In this document: positions 14,486 to 21,222 of the stretch, piece by piece
Numbering within the stretch: position 1 is the first letter of the stretch
How the letters are laid out: every line of letters begins with the position of its first letter
DNA from: Cardiobacteriaceae bacterium
GTDB taxonomy: Bacteria > Pseudomonadota > Gammaproteobacteria > Cardiobacteriales > Cardiobacteriaceae
DNA: 34,534 nucleotides
Direction of reading: 5' to 3'
Assembly: GCA_030532785.1 (NCBI GenBank)
Contig: JAUNKJ010000003.1
Span: 1 to 34,534 of the forward strand
Made by a program: the position numbers and the translations under genes
The notes under the pieces: generated by a model
Seen by the model: only the letters and a program-made list of their open reading frames with translations
What the model was told of the DNA's origin: nothing
Database searches by the model: none

Positions 14486-16777
14486 ATGAAAGAGTACAAG
14501 AGGCTGTGGATGCTCCTTGGCGTGATTCTGGCGGGTGCGTTTTTCGTGCTCGGCTATTTCGGCAAGGAGGTTTACGAGGAGCGTCCTCCGCTCAATGCGG
14601 GGATGCAGTTTGTCAGCGAGTCTGGCGAGGTGATTTACACCTATCAGGATATTCTCGATGGGCAGTCGGCATGGCAGTCGATCGGCGGGATGTCGGTGGG
14701 GACGGTTTGGGGGCATGGCGCGTATCAGGCGCCGGACTGGACGGCGGACTGGATTCACCGCGAGGTGCTGGGCTGGCTGGATCAGCAGGCGATGCGTGAA
14801 TATGGCAAGCCGTACCATGATTTGCCGGAGCGTGATCAGGCGACTTTGCGCTACGATTCGCAAAAGGCTTTCCGCACGAATACGTTTGATGCGGTATCGG
14901 GCAAGGTAACGCTTTCCGAGGATCGCGTGCGTTCGATTCGCGCCACAGCCGAGTATTACGACCGTCTTTTCGGCAATGATCCCGCGTTGCAGCCGCTGCG
15001 CGAGGCGTATGCGATGAAGGAGAATACGCTGCCCGAGGCGGCGCGGCGCGACAAGTTGAATGCTTTCTTCTTCTGGTCGGCGTGGGCGGCTTCCACCAAT
15101 CGTCCGGGGCTGGATGTGACCTATACCAACAATTGGCCGCATGAGCCGCTGGTGGGCAATCAACCCACGGCGGAGAATGTGATTTGGTCGATTGCCTCGG
15201 TCGTGACCCTGATTTTCGGCGTGGGGATGGTGATCTGGATTTGGGCGTTCTGTGTGCATCATGAGCATGAGGAGCCGGTGACGCCGTCGCAGGATCCGTT
15301 GACGCTGATCAAGCTCACGCCCTCGCAAAAGGCGCTGGGCAAATATTTGCTGATTGTGGCGGCGCTGTTCTTCGTGCAGGTGATGCTCGGCGGTTTTACC
15401 GCGCATTACACGGTGGAAGGTCAGGATTTCTATGGCATTCCCGTTTCCGATTGGCTGCCTTACAGTCTCACCCGCACCTGGCACATCCAGGCGGCGATTT
15501 TCTGGATTGCCACGGGTTTCCTCGCCGCCGGGTTGTTCCTCGTGCCGATCATCAACGGCGGCCATGATCCGAAATTCCAGAAGCTCGGCGTGGATATTTT
15601 GTTCTGGGCGCTGATTGTCGTCGTCGCCGGGTCTTTCCTCGGCCAGTTCGTGGCGCTCAAGGGATGGATGAACGAGAAACTCAATTTCTGGCTCGGGCAT
15701 CAGGGCTACGAGTTCGTGGAAATCGGGCGCTTGTGGCAGATTGCCCTTTTCATCGGCATGGTGTTCTGGCTCATCCTGATGCTGCGCGGCATCTGGGCAG
15801 CGCTGCGTCAACCCGGCGACAAGAGCCTGCTGATTCTCTTTACCATGTCTGCTGCCGCGATTGGCGTGTTCTACGCCCCGGCGCTGTTCTACGGCGAACA
15901 CACCCATATTTCCATCATGGAATACTGGCGTTGGTGGGTGGTGCACCTGTGGGTGGAAGGCTTCTTTGAAGTATTCGCGACCACTGCCGTCGGCTTCATC
16001 TTCTACAACCTGGGGCTGGTGAGCAAACGCGCCGCGACCACCGCTGCGCTGCTCGCCGCCATGCTCTTCCTCATCGGCGGCATCCCCGGCACTTTCCACC
16101 ACCTTTACTTCTCCGGCACCACCACCCCGATCATGGCCATCGGCGCGATGTTCTCGGCGCTGGAAGTGGTGCCGCTGGTATTGCTCGGTTACGAAGCCTT
16201 TGAAAACTGGACGGCGCAACACAAGGCCGACTGGATGAAACCGATGCGCTGGCCGCTCACCTGCTTCATCGCCGTTTCCTTCTGGAACATGCTGGGAGCG
16301 GGCGTTTTCGGCTTCCTCATCAACCCGCCGATTTCGCTCTACTACCTGCAAGGGCTGAACACCACGCCCAACCACGGCCATGCCGCCCTCTTCGGCGTCT
16401 ACGGCTTCCTCGCCATCGGTTTCACCCTCATGGTACTGCGCTACATCCGCCCGACCCTGAACCTGAACGGCAAACTGATGTTCACCGCCTTCTGGGCACT
16501 GAATCTCGGCCTTGCGCTGATGCTCTTCACCAGCCTCCTGCCCATCGGCTTCATTCAGGCGCACGCCGCGATTACCGAAGGACTGTGGTGGGCGCGCAGC
16601 GCGGAATTTGTGGAACAGACGCCGATCATCCACACCCTGCGCTGGGTGCGCACCATTGGCGATGTGGTCTTCATCATTGGCGCGGCCGCCTTTGGCCTGC
16701 AAGTGGTCAAAGGCCTCATGCACCGGGAACCGGGCAACGACCCCGTTGGCGACAAGCAGGAAACTGCTACTGCCTGA
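14486..16777 (+). CDS. norB: Quinol-dependent nitric oxide reductase (qNOR)
   Basis: A 763-residue, 14-helix-type membrane protein, the usual length of qNOR, in which a NorC-like periplasmic domain is fused to the NorB core. It reduces two NO to N2O with electrons from quinol at the inner membrane. The first membrane helix is near residues 8-28, followed by a ~230-residue periplasmic domain. The core has heme and iron ligands in TRTWHIQAAIFW, HLWVEGFFEVFATTAVG, HHLYFSGTTTPIMAIGAMFSALEVVPL and HGHAALFGVYGFLAIG. A strong CGGAGG ribosome site precedes the ATG at 14486. No cytochrome c partner or NO-regulator gene is adjacent. The first part of the gene is G-rich and the last part C-rich on the coding strand. 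Confidence 0.96.
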   Translation: MKEYKRLWMLLGVILAGAFFVLGYFGKEVYEERPPLNAGMQFVSESGEVIYTYQDILDGQSAWQSIGGMSVGTVWGHGAYQAPDWTADWIHREVLGWLDQQAMREYGKPYHDLPERDQATLRYDSQKAFRTNTFDAVSGKVTLSEDRVRSIRATAEYYDRLFGNDPALQPLREAYAMKENTLPEAARRDKLNAFFFWSAWAASTNRPGLDVTYTNNWPHEPLVGNQPTAENVIWSIASVVTLIFGVGMVIWIWAFCVHHEHEEPVTPSQDPLTLIKLTPSQKALGKYLLIVAALFFVQVMLGGFTAHYTVEGQDFYGIPVSDWLPYSLTRTWHIQAAIFWIATGFLAAGLFLVPIINGGHDPKFQKLGVDILFWALIVVVAGSFLGQFVALKGWMNEKLNFWLGHQGYEFVEIGRLWQIALFIGMVFWLILMLRGIWAALRQPGDKSLLILFTMSAAAIGVFYAPALFYGEHTHISIMEYWRWWVVHLWVEGFFEVFATTAVGFIFYNLGLVSKRAATTAALLAAMLFLIGGIPGTFHHLYFSGTTTPIMAIGAMFSALEVVPLVLLGYEAFENWTAQHKADWMKPMRWPLTCFIAVSFWNMLGAGVFGFLINPPISLYYLQGLNTTPNHGHAALFGVYGFLAIGFTLMVLRYIRPTLNLNGKLMFTAFWALNLGLALMLFTSLLPIGFIQAHAAITEGLWWARSAEFVEQTPIIHTLRWVRTIGDVVFIIGAAAFGLQVVKGLMHREPGNDPVGDKQETATA

Positions 16778-16791
16778 TGATCTTCCCGATG

Positions 16792-16820
16792 ATAAAACCC
16801 GGCACCGTGCCGGGTTTTAT
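16792..16820. terminator. Rho-independent terminator of norB
   Basis: The stem ATAAAACCCGGCAC with its complement GTGCCGGGTTTTAT starts 15 bases after the norB stop. Confidence 0.88.
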
Positions 16821-16830
16821 TGTTGGCGAA

Positions 16831-16921
16831 AAACGTGATAAATTTTCTCACCGATAAGCGCTTATGACGAGAAATTTTCTCACGTCAAGCGCTTACTCAT
16901 GAGAAAAAACCACTATAAAAC
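16831..16921 (-). repeat. AAGCGCTT palindromic repeat, copy 10 (inverted orientation)
   Basis: The left end GATAAATTTTCTCACCG and right end GAGAAAAAACCACTATAAAA are the reverse of the usual order. Two exact octamers are present. Its right end runs to four bases before the next gene. Confidence 0.82.
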
Positions 16922-16924
16922 ACC

Positions 16925-17524
16925 ATGAAATATTCTGCTTTTCGCCGCCTGGCCGCCCTGCCCCTTTGCGCCGCACTCGTTGCCTGCGAACCGCCGGCAA
17001 CGCGCGACAGCGCGCTTGATCTCTGCACCTTCATCCCGCCGGGCGGTGAAGCCTTTCCGCTGCGCGGCGCACCCGATGCCGAACTTGGCCACGCCATCCT
17101 GCGGGTGAGCGACATCAGCCGTGGCGATAACCAGGACAAGCGCGAACATTGCGGCACGCAATTTTCCGCAAAGGTGGATGATGCGGCGCTCATCGCGCCC
17201 ATTCACGCCGCCCTCGGCAAGGATTGGCATTACCGCGAGGACATCGCGAGCGGCAACGCCGCCATTCGCATCCATCTCTGGCAAACGCAAAGCCGTTTTT
17301 GGCCGAACCGCCATTACGCCCTGGCCAGCTACCAAACCACCCTGCACGATGTGCACGGCCAGCCCTTCCGCCCGGTGTACAGCGTGCACATCCACGACAG
17401 CACGCGCGGCCAGCACGGCGCAGTGGTACTCGGCATCATCCTGAGCAGCTTCCTCATCCCCGTTGCCGCCCTGCTTACCCTGTGGCGCGTGCGCCACAAA
17501 AAACGTCCACGACACCGCGAATAA
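16925..17524 (+). CDS. Putative lipoprotein with C-terminal membrane helix
   Basis: A 199-residue protein of unknown function. The N-terminus MKYSAFRRLAALPLCAALVAC ends in a possible lipobox (LVAC, Cys21), so it may be a lipoprotein. The middle is soluble, with scattered cysteines and conserved-looking WHYREDIASGNAAIRIHLWQ. A hydrophobic segment (VVLGIILSSFLIPVAALLTLW, about residues 165-185) followed by a very basic tail would place the C-terminus in the cytoplasm. A lipobox and a C-terminal anchor together are unusual; alternatively the first segment is a simple signal anchor. The ATG lies four bases after an AAGCGCTT repeat whose AT-rich end includes TATAAAA. The gene ends 73 bp before the pilin-like chimera. 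Confidence 0.72.
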   Translation: MKYSAFRRLAALPLCAALVACEPPATRDSALDLCTFIPPGGEAFPLRGAPDAELGHAILRVSDISRGDNQDKREHCGTQFSAKVDDAALIAPIHAALGKDWHYREDIASGNAAIRIHLWQTQSRFWPNRHYALASYQTTLHDVHGQPFRPVYSVHIHDSTRGQHGAVVLGIILSSFLIPVAALLTLWRVRHKKRPRHRE

Positions 17525-17540
17525 ACAAAAAATTACATTC

Positions 17541-17569
17541 CCGACATCTTCGCTGAAATCTAGTATAAT
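17541..17569 (+). promoter_or_regulatory. Sigma-70 promoter of the pilin-like chimera gene
   Basis: CCGACA (17541-17546), 17-bp spacer and a perfect TATAAT (17564-17569), 28 bp before the start codon. Confidence 0.7.
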
Positions 17570-17597
17570 TTCATCCAAATAGACTCAAGGATGTTTT

Positions 17598-18533
17598 ATG
17601 GGACAGATACAGAATTATTACCGTATTCTCGGCTTGGAAGCCACTGCCACCGCGAGCGAAATCCAGGACGCCATCCAGAAAATGCGCGCCATTGACAGCG
17701 AAGGCAATTACAGCGCGATTCTCAACAAAATCGAGAAAACCCTGCTGCCGCGCAACCGGCGTGCCGAGGCAACCGCTGCCCCCGCCCCGGAACCTGCACC
17801 GCGTGCCAAACCGGCTGCCCCGCCGCCGATGGCAGACGAGCCGGAAGTGAATGCCGCCACCGAGCTGTACGACGATTTCAGCTTCGAGACGCCGCGCCGC
17901 ATTGTTGACACCGAGGAAAAAGCGCATCGCAGCGCCTTCGGCCACGACATGGATGACGACATGGACGACATCCCGGAAAAACACCAAAGCGGCTTCCTCG
18001 ATTTCGGCGAGCGCGAATATTTGACCGAGCCGCAGCGCAAGCGCAATTTCCCGGTCAAGGATACGCGCACCTACATCACCGAAGAGGAAATCCGCGCCTA
18101 CAACAAACCGCCCTCCTTCCTCGCCAAGCTCTTCTCCGGCAAAACCCTCATCCTCGCCGTGCTTGCCATCGGCGTGGGCGTTGCCGGTGTGATTTTCGGT
18201 TTGCCCGCTTACAACCTCTACCTCGCCAACAAGCAAAGCGAAGCGGCCGTCCCGGTATTGCACGCTGCCCGTGATGATGTGGAAAGCCAGTTGCGCCGCA
18301 ACCGTTTCTTCCCGGAAACCCTCTCGCGCGACTTTGGCAGCGACCACTACACGGTACGCCTCAACGCGGCAAAAGAAGCGCTGGAGCTCACCTTCAACCA
18401 CAACGCCGCCGACAATCTGCAAGGCCATAGCCTGATTCTCGAAAGCTATGTTGCGCCCAATATCGGCCTGCAATGGCGCTGCGATGTTTCTCCCGGCTAT
18501 CCGCAAAACCTGCGACCGGCGCAGTGTTTTTGA
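17598..18533 (+). CDS. J-domain-like / membrane anchor / type IV pilin-like chimeric protein
   Basis: A 311-residue protein. Residues 6-50 (NYYRILGLEATATASEIQDAI) look like the first half of a DnaJ J-domain, but there is no HPD motif. Residues 55-85 are Ala/Pro-rich and 86-175 acidic. A single membrane helix (about 181-203, KTLILAVLAIGVGVAGVIF) continues into LPAYNLYLANKQSEAAVPVL, which resembles the N-terminal helix of type IV pilins. The end has the pilin-like pattern GLQWRC...LRPAQC, with Cys295 and Cys310 placed for a disulfide. It lacks the prepilin cleavage site and Glu5, so it is probably a fixed inner-membrane protein with a periplasmic pilin-like domain. A good promoter and an AAGGA ribosome site precede it. 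Function unknown. Confidence 0.8.
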   Translation: MGQIQNYYRILGLEATATASEIQDAIQKMRAIDSEGNYSAILNKIEKTLLPRNRRAEATAAPAPEPAPRAKPAAPPPMADEPEVNAATELYDDFSFETPRRIVDTEEKAHRSAFGHDMDDDMDDIPEKHQSGFLDFGEREYLTEPQRKRNFPVKDTRTYITEEEIRAYNKPPSFLAKLFSGKTLILAVLAIGVGVAGVIFGLPAYNLYLANKQSEAAVPVLHAARDDVESQLRRNRFFPETLSRDFGSDHYTVRLNAAKEALELTFNHNAADNLQGHSLILESYVAPNIGLQWRCDVSPGYPQNLRPAQCF

Positions 18534-18543
18534 GCGGAGTTTC

Positions 18544-18577
18544 ATGAAAAAACGGGGCGCAAGCCCCGTTTTTTCAT
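18544..18577. terminator. Bidirectional Rho-independent terminator between convergent genes
   Basis: A 15-bp perfect stem (ATGAAAAAACGGGGC, loop GCAA) with A and T runs on both sides. It is shared by the chimera gene and nrdD. Confidence 0.92.
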
Positions 18578-18593
18578 ACTGTTTTTCCTCCCC

Positions 18594-18609
18594 CGTTTCA
18601 CGTGAAACC
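18594..18609. other. parS-like ParB-binding site
   Basis: CGTTTCACGTGAAACC contains the perfect 14-bp dyad GTTTCACGTGAAAC and matches 14 of 16 bases of the chromosomal parS consensus TGTTTCACGTGAAACA. Only the two outermost bases differ, and these are variable in some species. It is intergenic, between convergent genes. parS sites usually lie in the origin-proximal part of the chromosome. Confidence 0.65.
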
Positions 18610-18631
18610 GGCGAGGTTTGCAGGGTTCACG

Positions 18632-20422
18632 TCAGGCCGCATCGCGGGGGTGACGATGATAATGGCGCAGCGCATGTTCCCTGCGCCGCCCGGCGCTGAA
18701 CGCGGAGATGCGCTTCAAATAGCCGATGATGCGCGTGCCGTAATCGATGTCGGATGAACCGCAGGCGGGGCAACACGCCAGGGTGCGTTTGTCGATGTGG
18801 CGGCAGGCGTTGCAGATGGTGATGCGAACATTGACGCAAAAATAGTTGCAGCCGGTTTTCGCGGCGATGTCGAACAGCGAAAGATAGCCGTCGGCGCTCA
18901 GGTGCTCGTCGAGATTCAAATGCAGCGCCGAGCCGCCGTCCAGCCATTCGACGAGTTCGCGGCCATGCAGCAGGAATTTGTCGAGCGCGTTGCTGCTGTC
19001 ATCCTCGACAATGTAGAAATAGGAGTTGTAGCAGTCGCGCGCGACGCGGTAGCCGTCCGCCCTGTCCCACGCCGCGTTTTTCACGCCAAGGTTTTCCGCC
19101 GGCACGAATTCAGTGTTGAATTTCACGCCGTATTGCGCGCTTGCCGCCTGATTGGCGTCGTAAATCGTTTTCAGGCGTTCCTGGACAAAAGCGATGTACT
19201 CGCGATGATAGCCGACGCGAATGCCGCGCGATTCCGCCGCCTCCGCCATGCCGTTGATGCCCAGCGTCAGGAATTGCTTGTCGAGGCTGATATAGCCCGC
19301 GTCATAGACGGGCAACATTCCCGCCGCGAGATAGTCTTCCATCAATGCGCGATACGCCAGTTGATAACGCTGGATTTTTTCCACTTCTGTTTTGAGATCG
19401 CGGCCATCCTGTTCGAGGCGGTTCATGTTGAGGGTAATGACGTTGATCGAGCCGGTGGCGACGCCGCCCGCGCCCAAAGTGTAGGAAAAGGTGCGGTCGG
19501 AAATGGCGTTGCGCAGACGGCAACAGGAAGCCAGCGAATCCGCATTGTCGGAGAGGTAGACAAAAAAGGCGCTGCCCTGGCTCATCGCTTCTGCCATGTG
19601 GCGCGCGAAATCGCGGTCGCGGCATTGCCCGTTTTCGCTGAGCATCGCGGCGGTCACCACGGGGAAGGTCAGCACCGCTTTTTCGCGCTCACGGTTGAAC
19701 CAGTCGAGAAAGAAGCGTTGCAGGCGTTCGACGCTTGGCCAGTCGGGGCGGTCATAATCGGGGAAGACGAAACCAGCGAACATCGCCTCGAAATAATATT
19801 GATCATACAGGGAAATATTCCAGAATACGCTTTGATAACCACGGGCGGCAGCAGGCTGGTTGAGGCTGTAAACCACATGCTGGAGATGGTTTTCGATGTC
19901 GCGGGCGTGGGTAGCAAGATAATCGTCGCCATAATCCTTGCGCGCGAAATGGTCGAAATAGGTGAGAAATTCGACGGTCGCCACCGCGCCTGCGAACTGG
20001 GCGCTGATGGCAAAGACGAGGTTGATGAACGAGCCGCAGAAGGAAGCAAGATGCTCCGGCGCGCGCGATTCGCCGCCAAGCGTGGTCAGGCCGTCGCGCA
20101 AAAAGGGATAAAGCGTCACGGACACGCAATAGGGCTTCAGGCTGGTTTCGTCGTGCACATAAATCTCGTGCGCCTCAATCTGGCGCAGATATTCGCGCGC
20201 GAGGTCGTCGCCAAATAATTCGCGAATCTTGCCCGAGACTTGCGCGCGGTTGATTTGCACCAGCACATCCTTCAGTAGCTCGTTTTCCATGGTCGCGATG
20301 TTTTTCTGGGTCACATTGGCGTTGGCATCCATGGTCGAGCCGTCGGCAGCGTTGGGCGAGGCAATGTAATCGCGCATGAAGGCGAGTTTGTCATCGAGTT
20401 GCGCAGCGGTGAGACGCATCAT
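18632..20422 (-). CDS. nrdD: Anaerobic (class III) ribonucleoside-triphosphate reductase
   Basis: A 596-residue glycyl-radical enzyme that makes deoxynucleotides from NTPs without oxygen. Visible motifs are TMDANANVTQKN near the start, the Cys region SLASCCRLRNA, GAGGVATGSINVITLNMNRL, a C-terminal zinc site (CNAC at 537-540 and CPAC at 551-554) and the radical site RIIGYL with Gly567. It is shorter than the 712 residues of E. coli NrdD. The missing part corresponds to the N-terminal ATP-cone, so allosteric control may differ. The gene overlaps the upstream nrdG by 32 bases if the ATG at 20422 is used. The order nrdG-nrdD is reversed relative to enteric bacteria. Confidence 0.93.
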   Translation of the reverse strand: MMRLTAAQLDDKLAFMRDYIASPNAADGSTMDANANVTQKNIATMENELLKDVLVQINRAQVSGKIRELFGDDLAREYLRQIEAHEIYVHDETSLKPYCVSVTLYPFLRDGLTTLGGESRAPEHLASFCGSFINLVFAISAQFAGAVATVEFLTYFDHFARKDYGDDYLATHARDIENHLQHVVYSLNQPAAARGYQSVFWNISLYDQYYFEAMFAGFVFPDYDRPDWPSVERLQRFFLDWFNREREKAVLTFPVVTAAMLSENGQCRDRDFARHMAEAMSQGSAFFVYLSDNADSLASCCRLRNAISDRTFSYTLGAGGVATGSINVITLNMNRLEQDGRDLKTEVEKIQRYQLAYRALMEDYLAAGMLPVYDAGYISLDKQFLTLGINGMAEAAESRGIRVGYHREYIAFVQERLKTIYDANQAASAQYGVKFNTEFVPAENLGVKNAAWDRADGYRVARDCYNSYFYIVEDDSSNALDKFLLHGRELVEWLDGGSALHLNLDEHLSADGYLSLFDIAAKTGCNYFCVNVRITICNACRHIDKRTLACCPACGSSDIDYGTRIIGYLKRISAFSAGRRREHALRHYHRHPRDAA

Positions 20423-20903
20423 AAGGCATGGCTCCGGTAACAGATTGCAAGAAGAAGTGATTGAGAATTTCGCCGCTGCGCAAATCAATGAGGCGCTGGT
20501 TGGTATCGGGGCTGTCCAGCCCGCCGCGCGCGGCGATCCAGCGCCCTGTTTTCAGATAATCGAGATGGGGCAACAGTTGCGGCGGCAATGCGTTCTGCTC
20601 CAATCCGGTGTAGAGACAAGTGGCAAGCCCTGCCGCACGCACCTGCTGCAAGCGCGCGAGCAGCACATCCGCCTGCCACTCGCCGCCCATGAACAGCACG
20701 CAGGAAATCAGCCCGCGATATTGGGCGAGACGCGCGCCGAGATATTCCGGTGTCAGCGGTGTGCCGAGTTGCGAGCGCCAGCTCTCCGCACTGTGGCAGC
20801 CAGGGCAACGCAGCGGGCAGCCGGATACCAGAAACGCGAGCGACACCTCGCCCGGCACTTCCTGCCAGACGATGCTTTCCGTGGTAAAACGCAGCATGGC
20901 CAT
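20391..20903 (-). CDS. nrdG: Anaerobic ribonucleotide reductase activating protein (radical SAM)
   Basis: A 170-residue radical-SAM activase that installs the glycyl radical on NrdD. The [4Fe-4S] motif is CPLRCPGC (Cys-x3-Cys-x2-Cys) after LAFLVSG, followed by the activase features VLFMGGEWQ and CLYTGLEQ. The ATG at 20903 has a GGTGG ribosome site; the codon MLRF six bases later is an alternative. It is the first gene of a two-gene unit with nrdD, whose start lies inside its 3' end. Two NrdR boxes lie immediately upstream, so the pair should be repressed when deoxynucleotide (dATP) levels are high. Confidence 0.93.
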   Translation of the reverse strand: MAMLRFTTESIVWQEVPGEVSLAFLVSGCPLRCPGCHSAESWRSQLGTPLTPEYLGARLAQYRGLISCVLFMGGEWQADVLLARLQQVRAAGLATCLYTGLEQNALPPQLLPHLDYLKTGRWIAARGGLDSPDTNQRLIDLRSGEILNHFFLQSVTGAMPYDASHRCATR

Positions 20904-20906
20904 AAA

Positions 20907-20922
20907 CCACCATATATAGTGT
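20907..20922 (-). promoter_or_regulatory. NrdR box 2 (proximal) upstream of nrdG
   Basis: On the minus strand ACACTATATATGGTGG, close to the NrdR consensus (ACACTATATATAGTGT-like), abutting the nrdG ribosome site. Confidence 0.78.
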
Positions 20923-20938
20923 TGACGTGCGAAATCTA

Positions 20939-20954
20939 ACACAACATATAGTGT
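20939..20954 (-). promoter_or_regulatory. NrdR box 1 (distal) upstream of nrdG
   Basis: On the minus strand ACACTATATGTTGTGT, a strong NrdR-type dyad, exactly 32 bp (three helical turns) from box 2. A perfect TTGACA -35 lies just upstream (20963-20958). Confidence 0.82.
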
Positions 20955-21124
20955 TTCTGTCAATGATGCCACACGGCAAATCGCGCAAACCCTTGTTTGC
21001 TGCATGAATAAACATGATGTTCAGCAAAAAGGGATAACAAGGTTTTTGTTGCTTTTTATTTGTGGCGCAACCATGCCCTGCAAAGCGCGCTAAGATACGC
21101 GCATTCAATCCAGGAACACGGCAT

Positions 21125-21222
21125 CACATGAAGCGCTTTTTATGCAAAAATTTCTCACGCAAAGCGCTTCGTGCTGAGAAAAAATCGCACAACAAGCGCT
21201 TAAAAATGGGAAAATTTCTCAT
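21125..21222 (+). repeat. AAGCGCTT palindromic repeat, copy 11 (three octamers, inside a coding region)
   Basis: Three exact octamers with 31- and 32-bp spacing and GCAAAAATTTCTCACG-type dyads between them. It forms the first ~30 codons of pbpC if the ATG at 21128 is used. Confidence 0.82.
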
